Assembly (NCBI RefSeq): GCF_030704685.1
Contig: NZ_JAUZDX010000021.1
Span: 59,415-123,414 of the forward strand
Length of the DNA: 64,000 nt
Source of the DNA: Acidovorax sp. A1169
GTDB lineage: Bacteria; Pseudomonadota; Gammaproteobacteria; Burkholderiales; Burkholderiaceae_C
Reading direction: 5' to 3'
The notes beneath the pieces are model-generated. The model saw nothing but the letters and a program-made list of their open reading frames with translations. It searched no databases and was not told where the DNA came from. Both the position numbers and the translations under genes were made by a program. Below, piece after piece: positions 33,961 to 42,284 of this stretch. The stretch's first letter is position 1; each line of letters starts with the position of its first letter.

Positions 33961-35504
33961 GCACCAGCCCTGTCTACGCGACGCTGGGTCTGTCGCGCAA
34001 TCCCTTCCCTCCCACGCCGGACGCGGGGTCGTACTTCTTTACGCCCCGATTGGAAGAGGATTTCGCGGAGGTCGCGCACTGCATCGAGGCACGCAAGGGC
34101 TTCGTGCTGCTCACCGGCGAGGTGGGCCTGGGCAAGAGCACCATGGTGCGGCGCCTGCTCGATACGCTCAAGGACAGGAATTGCCGCTCAGCGCTGGTGC
34201 TGAACACCTTCCTGCAGGACAGCGCACTGCTCTCGGCCATCCGGAGCGACTTCGGCCTGCCGCCCAGTGACTCGGTGGAGCAGGGCCTCGCCCGGTTGAC
34301 GGAGTTCCTGATCGAGCGCCATAAGGCCGATGAAACCAGCCTGCTGGTGATCGACGATGCGCAGAACCTGAGCGTGCAGTCGCTCGAACTCGTGCGCCTG
34401 CTGTGCAACCTCGAAACCGGGCAGGAGAAGCTGCTGCAGATCCTGCTGGTGGGCCAGCCCGAGCTGGAAGACACCCTGGCCGCGCCCGAGCTGCGCCAGC
34501 TCAAGAGCCGCATCGTCAAGCATGCACGCCTGTCGGGCCTGCAAAAGGACGAAATGCCCCGGTATTTCGACTTCCGCGTCAACGCGGCGGGGGCCGAAGG
34601 GCGTTTGTCCATCGAGCCGGCTGCGGTCGATATCGTCTACCGCGTCACACAGGGCAACCTGCGCCAGATCCACCTGGTGCTGGACCGCTGCCTCTATGGG
34701 CTGGCCAGCACCCGCGGCTCGGTGATCACCGAGGCGCTGGTGCAGCGCGCTGTCTCGGATATGCCGGCGCTGGGCGATGACGCTGCCACCATCGCTGCCG
34801 CCGTGGCACGCCCACGCCGCCGCTGGGCCTGGGTTGCTGCCGGCCTAGTGGCCGGAACCACGGCCACCGTGGCGCTGGCCAGTTGGGGGCTGTCTTCTTC
34901 CGGCGGCAGTGCGCCGCCGGTGGCCGATGTCGCCCCGAAGAACTCACTGGCGCTAGTGCCAAAGGCTGCGCCCGAGGCGCCAACGCCGGCTCCCGTCGCG
35001 CAGATGCCGACGGTGGCGGAGCCCTCACCTGCCGTAGCCGCATCGGCGGCCGCTGACCCCAGCGCTGCCGCAGCCTCTGCGCCCGTGTCCGTAGCCGAGG
35101 TTTCTCCCCGCATTGCCTGCGAAGCCCAGCTCAAGGCCATCGCCACCGCAGACGACGTGCTGCAGGTGCAGCGCCTGCCGCAGCCCCGGGGCGCCAATGC
35201 CAATGCGCTCAAGCCCATGCCCCGTGTTTGCCGCTTTACCGACGGCAAGGATGCATGGGTGGCGTGGCTGGGCCGCAGCGAGGCGCGCCACATCCTGGCG
35301 GCCCAGCAGGCCACGCGCAACGTGCAGCTCAAGCTCAAGGGCCTGGGTCTGCTCGATCCGCGCGAGCTGGACGACGGCTTCTTCGGCTCCAAGACGGGGG
35401 AGGCTCTTGCCCGCTTCCAGCTGCAACACGGGTTGGCCCCCACGGGCAAACCAGACGAACTGACTTTCTTTATCTTGGAGCAGCAGAATGTATCCGCCCG
35501 CTGA
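33957..35504 (+). CDS. ExeA/MshM-type AAA ATPase with peptidoglycan-binding end
   Basis: This 515-residue protein has an N-terminal AAA domain with Walker A GEVGLGKSTMVRRLLD (about residues 54-69) and Walker B LLVIDDAQNLS (about 129-139). A membrane helix follows at about 291-311 (WVAAGLVAGTTATVALASWG), then an Ala/Pro-rich periplasmic linker. The end (KGLGLLDPRELDDGFFGSKT with ARFQLQHGLAPTGKPDELTF, about residues 456-511) is a putative peptidoglycan-binding fold with paired repeats. ExeA uses this layout to open the cell wall for secretin insertion. It overlaps the next gene by 17 bp. Confidence 0.88.
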   Translation: MSTSPVYATLGLSRNPFPPTPDAGSYFFTPRLEEDFAEVAHCIEARKGFVLLTGEVGLGKSTMVRRLLDTLKDRNCRSALVLNTFLQDSALLSAIRSDFGLPPSDSVEQGLARLTEFLIERHKADETSLLVIDDAQNLSVQSLELVRLLCNLETGQEKLLQILLVGQPELEDTLAAPELRQLKSRIVKHARLSGLQKDEMPRYFDFRVNAAGAEGRLSIEPAAVDIVYRVTQGNLRQIHLVLDRCLYGLASTRGSVITEALVQRAVSDMPALGDDAATIAAAVARPRRRWAWVAAGLVAGTTATVALASWGLSSSGGSAPPVADVAPKNSLALVPKAAPEAPTPAPVAQMPTVAEPSPAVAASAAADPSAAAASAPVSVAEVSPRIACEAQLKAIATADDVLQVQRLPQPRGANANALKPMPRVCRFTDGKDAWVAWLGRSEARHILAAQQATRNVQLKLKGLGLLDPRELDDGFFGSKTGEALARFQLQHGLAPTGKPDELTFFILEQQNVSAR

Positions 35505-37227
35505 CCCGGTGCTAGACGCCGCCCTTTCGCTGCCGCCCGGCACTTCCGTCACCGACCGCCTGGCTGCCCTGCAGGAGAAAAGCCCCTCCCTGGGGGCGGC
35601 GCTGGTGAATGCCGGCGTCGTCTCGTCCGTGGCGATCGACTACGTGCTGCAAAAGCAGAAGATCGAGAAGGTGCCCATGGGCAACCTGCTCGTGGAACTG
35701 GGCTTTGCCAGTGCCAACGAGGTGGCCCGCCAATTGGCCGGCCAGCGTGGCCTGCTGTTCGTGAACGCCGCCGAGCTGCCCGAGCCCGACCCCGCCGTGG
35801 CGGCGGTGTTCAACCGCTCGCTGTGCCTGACCTACGGCTTTTTGCCTGTGCGCGAGCATGAAGGCAAGATCGAGGTGGTGCTGGGCGATGCCCAGCCCGA
35901 CGCCGTGCGCGAACTGGTGATGCGCAAGCTGGGCAAGGCCTGCCATTTCTTCCAGGGCGAGTTCGACAGCGTGGCCCAGGCCATTCAGCAGCACTACTAC
36001 TTTGCCGACAACCCGCCCACGCGCCTGGTCGAGAGCGAGGTGCGCAAGCTTGAGGCCGACATCGACCGGGCCTACAGCCCGGCGCGCTTGCTCGAACACA
36101 TGCTGCACCTGGCCGTGCGCGAGCGCGCCACCGACATCCACCTGGCGCCCACGGCGCGCAGCCGCTCGGTGCTGCTGCGGGTGGACGGCGTGCTGCGCCC
36201 GGTGTTCGCCCTGTCGCCCGCGCTCGACCGCCTGGTGGTCTACGTCAAGCTGCAGGCCGACATGGACGCCAGCGAGCAGCGCCTGCCGCAGGACGGCAGC
36301 TTCACCGCGCAGGTGATGGAGCACAACTACACGATCCGCGTCTCCACGCTGATCTCCGAATTCGGCGAGCGCATGGTGTTGCGCCTGCTGCCCGAGCGCA
36401 GCAGCCTGGACAAGCTGGCCGACCTGGGCTTTCTGCAGGAAGACGTGACCGTGATGGCCAAGGCTTTTGCCAAGCCGCACGGTCTGATCCTCATCACCGG
36501 CCCCACGGGCTCTGGCAAGAGCACCACGCTGCATGCCGCCCTGCGCATGCAGCCGCTGATTGAGCGCAACGTGCTCACCGTGGAAGACCCGGTGGAATAC
36601 CGCGTGCCCGTGGCCTGCCAGACCGAGGTGAACCGTCGCGCGGGCTACGAGTTCGCCAATGCCATGCGGCACTTTCTGCGGCACGACCCGGACATCATCC
36701 TGGTGGGCGAAATCCGCGATTCCGAGACCGCGCGTGCGGCCCTGGATGCATCGTCCACCGGCCACCTGGTGCTTTCCACCCTGCACGTGGGCAGCATCTT
36801 TGGCGTGATGCCGCGCCTGAAGCTGCTGGGCGTGGACACCGAGACCATCGCCGAGAACCTGGTCGCGGTTATCAACCAGCGCCTGGTGCGCCGCATCTGC
36901 CCGCATTGCGCCAAGCCCCGCCTGGCGACGGACGACGAGCGCCGCTGGCTGGGCCTGACCAACCCCGACTCGGCCCCGCAGGTGTTCCACGGCGCGGGTT
37001 GCCACCACTGCCGCGACACCGGCTACCTGGGACGGCTGCCGGTGTACGAGATGCTGGTCGTCAACCGCGACCTGGCCGACGCCATCGCCTCCGACGCCAC
37101 GCGCGCAGAAATCCGCCAGCGTGCCATGGGGGCGGGCATGCGCCCGATCCTGACCCTGGCGCGCAACCGGGTGCTGGCGGGGGAGACCACCATGGAAGAG
37201 ATCCTGCGCACGGTGGGCGAGGACTGA
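35488..37227 (+). CDS. Pilus extension ATPase (PilB/GspE/MshE type)
   Basis: This 579-residue hexameric motor ATPase has two 24-residue MshEN-like motifs at residues 34-57 and 63-86, with a 5-residue spacer, each with LG..L(V)..G...........Q; these bind cyclic-di-GMP in MshE. The N2 and catalytic domains follow, with Walker A GPTGSGKSTTLHAA (about 338-351), Asp box ERNVLTVEDPVEY, Walker B DIILVGEIRDSETA and His box LSTLHVGS. A zinc finger of four cysteines (CPHC at about 471 and CHHC at about 505) completes it. It powers filament assembly with the platform protein next door. It starts within the preceding gene. Confidence 0.93.
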   Translation: MYPPADPVLDAALSLPPGTSVTDRLAALQEKSPSLGAALVNAGVVSSVAIDYVLQKQKIEKVPMGNLLVELGFASANEVARQLAGQRGLLFVNAAELPEPDPAVAAVFNRSLCLTYGFLPVREHEGKIEVVLGDAQPDAVRELVMRKLGKACHFFQGEFDSVAQAIQQHYYFADNPPTRLVESEVRKLEADIDRAYSPARLLEHMLHLAVRERATDIHLAPTARSRSVLLRVDGVLRPVFALSPALDRLVVYVKLQADMDASEQRLPQDGSFTAQVMEHNYTIRVSTLISEFGERMVLRLLPERSSLDKLADLGFLQEDVTVMAKAFAKPHGLILITGPTGSGKSTTLHAALRMQPLIERNVLTVEDPVEYRVPVACQTEVNRRAGYEFANAMRHFLRHDPDIILVGEIRDSETARAALDASSTGHLVLSTLHVGSIFGVMPRLKLLGVDTETIAENLVAVINQRLVRRICPHCAKPRLATDDERRWLGLTNPDSAPQVFHGAGCHHCRDTGYLGRLPVYEMLVVNRDLADAIASDATRAEIRQRAMGAGMRPILTLARNRVLAGETTMEEILRTVGED

Positions 37228-37249
37228 CCCGTCTCGGCGGAAACGACCC

Positions 37250-38527
37250 ATGGCCTCATCTCTCAATACCTACTACTACCGGGTGCTGCTGCCGCATGGC
37301 AGCGTGCGCTCGGGCCTGCTGCGCCTGGCGGTCAAGCGCGAGGTGTCGGTGCGCATGCGCATCGAATCGGACACCGATGGCACGGTGCTCAGCCTGTTCC
37401 GCTTTCCAAGCTGGCTGGCCTTCTTCTCCGAAATCCTCATGCATGTGTTTCGCCGCCAGGTGCGCGGCGAAGATCTGGCGGGTTTCCTGCGCGACATGGG
37501 CCTCATGATGCGTGCCGGCGTTCCTGCGCTCGACGCGCTGCAGACCCTGGTGGACGAAAGCGACACCAGCGAGAACCGCGCCATGGCCTACGTGGCCCGC
37601 AACATGCTCGACGACTTGAACGCCGGCGTGGGCATGACGGAGGCCTTCAACCGCCACCCCGACGTGTTCCCGGAGACCGTGCGCAACCTGGTCTCCATCG
37701 GTGACCAGACGGGTACGCTCGACCGCATGCTGGGCGAGGCGGCAGAGCACGTGGAGCGCATGATCAACATCAAGCGCGACATCAAGACCGCGCTGATCTA
37801 CCCGGCCTTCGTGTTCAGCACCATCATCGGCGTGGCGATCTTCTGGATCTACTACGTGGTGCCCAACATGGCCCGGCTTTTCAAGCAGATGCAGGCCAAG
37901 CTGCCGCCCATCACCGAAGGCCTGGTCTCGTTCGCGAACATGCTCTCGACCCACCTGCCCTGGGTGTTGCTCGTCGTCGCCGTGGTCGCCATCACGGGTA
38001 CCGTGCTGTTCAAGCGCTCGGAAAGCTTTCAGCTGGCCACCTACAACCTGCTGCACCGCCTGCCGATATCGCGCACGCTGCTCTTGTCCTCGGGTATGGC
38101 GCACATGACGGAGCACCTGTCCATCCTGGTGCGTGCCGGCGTGGACCTGGTCTCCAGCCTGCGCATCCTGGGCCGCGCTACCAAGAACCGCTACTACCGC
38201 ACCCGCCTGATCCAGGTGGCCGAATCGGTGTCGCGTGGTGAATCGGTGTCTTCCTCCATGCGCCGTGTGGGCGGCTTCCCGGCCATGGCGGTGCGCATGA
38301 TCTCGGTGGGCGAGGAGTCCGGCAGCCTGGACCAGCAGCTCGCCCACCTGGCCGGAGACTACCGCAAGCGTCTGGAAGTGGTCGTCAAGTCGCTGGCCGA
38401 AATCCTGAAGCCGGTGATCATCCTGATTGCCGGTGCATTGTTCCTGTTCCTCATCGTGGCGCTGCTGCTGCCGGTCTACGACCTGGTGCGCCAGTCGGTG
38501 AGCCAGACCATGGGGATGGGGCAGTGA
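37250..38527 (+). CDS. Pilus platform protein (PilC/GspF/MshG type)
   Basis: This 425-residue inner-membrane protein has two GspF repeats. The first starts with GEDLAGFLRDMGLMMRAGVP, and the second with ILVRAGVDLVSSLRILGRAT. Three membrane helices are predicted near residues 185-205 (YPAFVFSTIIGVAIFWIYYV), 235-255 and 385-410 (KPVIILIAGALFLFLIVALL). The loop SIGDQTGTLDRML and VGEESGSLDQQL are family marks. It anchors the ATPase and drives helix extraction from the membrane. It lies 22 bp after the ATPase gene. Confidence 0.92.
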   Translation: MASSLNTYYYRVLLPHGSVRSGLLRLAVKREVSVRMRIESDTDGTVLSLFRFPSWLAFFSEILMHVFRRQVRGEDLAGFLRDMGLMMRAGVPALDALQTLVDESDTSENRAMAYVARNMLDDLNAGVGMTEAFNRHPDVFPETVRNLVSIGDQTGTLDRMLGEAAEHVERMINIKRDIKTALIYPAFVFSTIIGVAIFWIYYVVPNMARLFKQMQAKLPPITEGLVSFANMLSTHLPWVLLVVAVVAITGTVLFKRSESFQLATYNLLHRLPISRTLLLSSGMAHMTEHLSILVRAGVDLVSSLRILGRATKNRYYRTRLIQVAESVSRGESVSSSMRRVGGFPAMAVRMISVGEESGSLDQQLAHLAGDYRKRLEVVVKSLAEILKPVIILIAGALFLFLIVALLLPVYDLVRQSVSQTMGMGQ

Positions 38528-38634
38528 TGCGTACGATCGCGCCGCTTGCCCCGTCAGGTGCACCGCGCCCGTTGGTGTCGTGCGGAAGTCTTGTTTTTGG
38601 AGAGGGCCGCCCACTTGCTCGGGCGGAGAGTTGA

Positions 38635-39216
38635 ATGCGCAAGCACGTATTGATTGGCGGGGGCTTGGGCCTGCTGCTGTTGGCTATTGTGGCGGCCGGA
38701 TCCTGGTTGCTGGCTCCAGCGCCCGGGCCCGCCGCAAGCGGCCCGGCCAGGACCGATGGTGCTCAGGTCACGGCTCCCGCTCCCCAGCCCCAGGTTGCCC
38801 GCAGCGCGCCCGCAACGCTGGCCGACGTGCCTGCGCCTACGGCATCGGCCCAGGCCCTGAAGGACCGCCGCCAGCGCCTGAACGAACTGCGCGCGGAGTT
38901 CAATGCCTTGCGCGCGCAGGGCATGCAGGCCTCACCTGAAAAGGCACGTGCGTTGATCGACCAGCTCGAAGCGATTTCGGAGGGCGTGGATCCGCGCTAT
39001 TTCCAGGCCCTGCGGGGCACGATGGAGACGAGCGCCAAACTCCAGAAGCTCAACGATGAGTTGCAATCGGTGGAGAAAAGCACCGCGCCCAAGGATGTTG
39101 CCCGCAAGCGGGCCATCGAGGCCGAGATGCAGGCCCTGGGCCCACGTGTCAGCACCGATATACAGAATCTCCAGAAGTACGCGCCGGCCTTGCCAACGGG
39201 GACCAAGGCTCCATGA
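38635..39216 (+). CDS. Membrane-anchored coiled-coil protein in pilus operon
   Basis: This 193-residue protein has one N-terminal membrane helix (LIGGGLGLLLLAIVAAGSWL). A Pro/Ala-rich linker follows, then a helical, coiled-coil-like domain (LKDRRQRLNELRAEFNALRA and TSAKLQKLNDELQSVEKSTA) up to the end. I do not recognise the family. Its place between the platform gene and the minor prepilins matches that of MshF, a poorly conserved MSHA component, but similarity is not demonstrable here. Its stop overlaps the start of the next prepilin (ATGA). Confidence 0.6.
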   Translation: MRKHVLIGGGLGLLLLAIVAAGSWLLAPAPGPAASGPARTDGAQVTAPAPQPQVARSAPATLADVPAPTASAQALKDRRQRLNELRAEFNALRAQGMQASPEKARALIDQLEAISEGVDPRYFQALRGTMETSAKLQKLNDELQSVEKSTAPKDVARKRAIEAEMQALGPRVSTDIQNLQKYAPALPTGTKAP

Positions 39217-39980
39217 ACAAGCCCGTGCTCCGCCCGACCCGCTCTTTTGCGCAAAGGGCGCAGGCCGGCTTCACCATGCTGGAGGTGGCGGTGGCGCTGT
39301 TGGTTGCGGGCCTGATGTCCTGGGCGGCCTTCACCGGGTACGAGACGGTGGCCGCGCAGCAGCGGGTGGAGCGCGGGCGGGCGCATGCGCAGCAGCTCCA
39401 ATCCATTGTGCGTGCCTTTGCATTGCGCCATGGCCGGCTGCCATGTCCCGCAGCAGACCCCAATGGCTATGAGGTGTGTGCGGCCAATCGGCAACTGGGG
39501 TGGTTTCCGTATGTGACCGTGGGGCTGGAGTTGCCAGTGCCGGAGCTGTTTGCGCGCTATGCCATGTTTCGGGCTGAAAACCTTGCTGTTCCGACACAGG
39601 ACGCCGACTTGGCCGTGGCCCGGGAGCGGTCGCTCGATGTCGCCGGCAACCTGACGTTCGAGGATGTCTCGGACCTGATCGTCGCACTGAATAATGCCTC
39701 GCTCCTGGCGACGGTGAACACCCGGCCCTACTTGACCGGCGATGCTGGCGTGGCGGGCGCCATTGACTGCGCGGGCAACCTGGTTGTTTCGGCGGCCTAT
39801 TGGGCGATCGTGCCGCTGCAGGAGAAGACCACTGCAGGCAATCGCTTCGACCCCCCCCACGCAGTTGCCAGCCTGTGCGCCGCCAACCCTGCAGCCCCGC
39901 TGCGATTCGGTTCCGACGATGTGGTGGTGGCGGATTCGCCCACCGAGCTCGCTGGCTGGTTGCGCCAGAGCCTGCCCTGA
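39213..39980 (+). CDS. Minor prepilin with RLPCP motif (short form)
   Basis: This 255-residue prepilin has an 18-residue leader (ends QAG) followed by FTMLEVAVALLVAGLMSWAA. It shares with the next three prepilins a block HGRLPCPAADPNGYEVC near residue 68. It also shares a hydrophobic strand SAAYWAIVP and a final SDDVVVADSPTELAGWL, and it ends soon after that motif. The cysteines of RLPCP and YEVC likely form a disulfide. A run of eight C at 39851-39858 lies in the coding sequence and could permit slippage. It overlaps the preceding gene by 4 bp. Confidence 0.82.
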   Translation: MNKPVLRPTRSFAQRAQAGFTMLEVAVALLVAGLMSWAAFTGYETVAAQQRVERGRAHAQQLQSIVRAFALRHGRLPCPAADPNGYEVCAANRQLGWFPYVTVGLELPVPELFARYAMFRAENLAVPTQDADLAVARERSLDVAGNLTFEDVSDLIVALNNASLLATVNTRPYLTGDAGVAGAIDCAGNLVVSAAYWAIVPLQEKTTAGNRFDPPHAVASLCAANPAAPLRFGSDDVVVADSPTELAGWLRQSLP

Positions 39981-40004
39981 CGGCGCTGCCCTTTGAAGAA
40001 TTCC

Positions 40005-42284
40005 ATGCCACGCCATCTCCCTGTCCCCACCCATCGCGCTGCAGCCCACCGCTCGCGTGGCTTCGGCCTGCTGCAGGTCCTGCTGATGATCTCGGTGGTC
40101 GCAGGCCTTGCCGCTATCGGCTACCTGCAATGGCGCGAGCGCTCTGCGGTGGATTCGTCGCGCCAGGAGCGCCAGGCGCTGGCCCAGGCCGACCAAGCGA
40201 TCATTGCCTTTGCCACGGTGGAGAGGCGCCTTCCCTGCCCGGACGTCAATCGGGACGGGGAAGAGGACTGCGGTGCACCCGCCGACCAGAAGGGCTGGCT
40301 TCCTTCCGTGACGCTGCGCCTGGCAGGCGCCGACCCGGGGGTGGACGTAGGCCAGTTGCGGTATCTGGTACAGAGGCAGGGGGGTACCAATGACCTGAGC
40401 CTGCTGACCGATGCGTGGAGGCCTCTCGAGTACGGCGGCACGCCGGCGAACTTTTCCCAGATGCGGACGTACAGCCAGCCGGCCCTGTTCACCCTGACCG
40501 ATCTGTGCCAGCGCATTGAAACGGCGCGAGGGACGCCCATGGCGGCCACGCTGGCAAGCGTGAATTCGGCACCTGCAAGGGCCACGGCCTATGCGCTGGC
40601 CCACCCGGGCATCAACGATGCGGATGGCAACGGTGATGTGTTCGATGGGGCCAATGACAACAGGGCCGCCAATGCCAATTGGTTGGAAGACCCGGCCCGC
40701 AGGCCGGGCCTGGGCCCGAACAGCTACAACGACCTGGTGCTGGAGCGATCGTTCGCCAGCCTGCTTACCGCCTTCCATTGCCGGCCCCTCATCGATTCGA
40801 TCAACACCGTGGCCTTGGGGCATGACGTCAGCGTGCACGTGGCCGCGATGCAGGCGGACAACATACGCTTTGCGCGCCGCGCAGTCGCCTTCGCGGCGCT
40901 GGCGGCCACCATCACGGGGCTGGAGCTTGTCCTGACGGCCATCGAAGGAGCGTCCGAAATTGCAAACGGGGCCACCCATCTGGGAATCTGCGTCGGCTCG
41001 CTGGGGATCATCGCCACCTCCTGTGCGGCCTTCCCCATGCACTTTGCCGCTGCCGCACTGGCTTTTGCAGGGGTCATGCCCGCGCACATTGCTGCCTTTG
41101 TGTTGAATGTCGAAGCAGCCATCGCCGCGAACAAGGCCCTGGATATTGCGGACCGAGATGCGGTAGCCGCGGACTTCCAGTGCCCCAAGATCGACAGCGA
41201 TCTGGCTGACAAGATGAAGGCCGCATTCGACAAGCAAAAGACCGACGCGGCGGCGGATGTAGCCAATATCAAGGCGGCAATTGCCTCCAAGGAGGCAGCG
41301 TTGGTACTGGCGATCAGTGAGCGCGAAGCTGCGAAAAAGAACCTTCTCGATGTTCTCCGCAGAAATAATCCGGCGTATACATCTTCCAGCTTGGATGGTC
41401 AGATTATCTTGATACAAGATGCCGCTACGACGTGGGCTGACGCCTCTCTTAAGTTCGAAGTTTCCAAGTCCGTGGTGACCCAATACACCGATGAAATCAA
41501 GCACTGGAACGACGAAATCAAGAAGTACCAGGACATGCAGGCGGATGCTGCTGGGAGCATCACACGCCTGAATGCGGAAATAGCCGCTCTCGATCAACAG
41601 ATCATCGCCCAGCAGCAATTGATTGATGCCACCAATCCCGCTGATCCTCTAATGAACGCTATGAAAGAAGAGCTCAAGCGCCTGAATGGTGTGCGTACGG
41701 GCAAGAATGCTGAATTGTCGCTGGCGAAAAATGGTGGTGCCATGACGTCTGCAATTGCCAGTGCCGTGGATTCGCGCGACAAGGCCCAGGTGAAACTGGA
41801 TGCCGCCATCCTTGATCGCAATGCCAAGGAGATTGCTTTCAATAATGCGCAGGCAGATTACCAGGCGAAGATTCAGCGTTTTGTGGGCACGAATCTGAAT
41901 ACGCTCACGTACACACTCACTGGGCCTGGAGGCACGGTGTCGGCTTGTACGCAATTTGGTGCCTGCGCCATCCAGGTCAATGCAATCGATATCAGGGATG
42001 CCTTGATAAGGTTGTTTGGCTCTGCATATGGCACGGCGCCGAGCACCACGGCTTCTTTCCTGGCAGCCGACAGACTTCAGCGAGAAATCAACGCGCTCAA
42101 GGACCGCCTGGCCAAAGCCGAAGCGTGGCAGGCCGAAATCATTGCCCAGGCCGACAAAATGAAGAATCTGGTGGACAACCCCGCGAGTTGCACTTTCACC
42201 AGGACGGGCGGGGTCAACCCCATGGCACCGAGCCATGCCGACAATATCCTTTACCGGGTGGATCAGAAGGGAGGGACGCGATGA
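40005..42284 (+). CDS. Giant minor prepilin-like protein, Glu5-less, coiled coil
   Basis: This roughly 759-residue protein carries an RG|FGLLQVLLMISVVAGLAA class III signal in which the usual Glu5 is Gln. Pilins lacking Glu5 (such as GspK) cap the filament tip. It has RRLPCPDVNRDGEEDC, the AHPGINDADGNGDVFDGAND block and YNDLVLERSFASLLTAFHC of the RLPCP family. An Ala-rich hydrophobic region follows (residues about 297-380), then a long coiled coil (about 395-625), then a Cys-containing end. The size and composition suggest a tip complex or adhesin-like stalk. An in-frame TTG at 39993 is a less likely start. Confidence 0.75.
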   Translation: MPRHLPVPTHRAAAHRSRGFGLLQVLLMISVVAGLAAIGYLQWRERSAVDSSRQERQALAQADQAIIAFATVERRLPCPDVNRDGEEDCGAPADQKGWLPSVTLRLAGADPGVDVGQLRYLVQRQGGTNDLSLLTDAWRPLEYGGTPANFSQMRTYSQPALFTLTDLCQRIETARGTPMAATLASVNSAPARATAYALAHPGINDADGNGDVFDGANDNRAANANWLEDPARRPGLGPNSYNDLVLERSFASLLTAFHCRPLIDSINTVALGHDVSVHVAAMQADNIRFARRAVAFAALAATITGLELVLTAIEGASEIANGATHLGICVGSLGIIATSCAAFPMHFAAAALAFAGVMPAHIAAFVLNVEAAIAANKALDIADRDAVAADFQCPKIDSDLADKMKAAFDKQKTDAAADVANIKAAIASKEAALVLAISEREAAKKNLLDVLRRNNPAYTSSSLDGQIILIQDAATTWADASLKFEVSKSVVTQYTDEIKHWNDEIKKYQDMQADAAGSITRLNAEIAALDQQIIAQQQLIDATNPADPLMNAMKEELKRLNGVRTGKNAELSLAKNGGAMTSAIASAVDSRDKAQVKLDAAILDRNAKEIAFNNAQADYQAKIQRFVGTNLNTLTYTLTGPGGTVSACTQFGACAIQVNAIDIRDALIRLFGSAYGTAPSTTASFLAADRLQREINALKDRLAKAEAWQAEIIAQADKMKNLVDNPASCTFTRTGGVNPMAPSHADNILYRVDQKGGTR

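Noticed and set aside
38997..41618. A minus-strand open frame of about 870 codons
   Set aside because: It lies opposite two prepilin genes with intact class III signals and motifs, and has no ribosome-binding site or recognisable domain.
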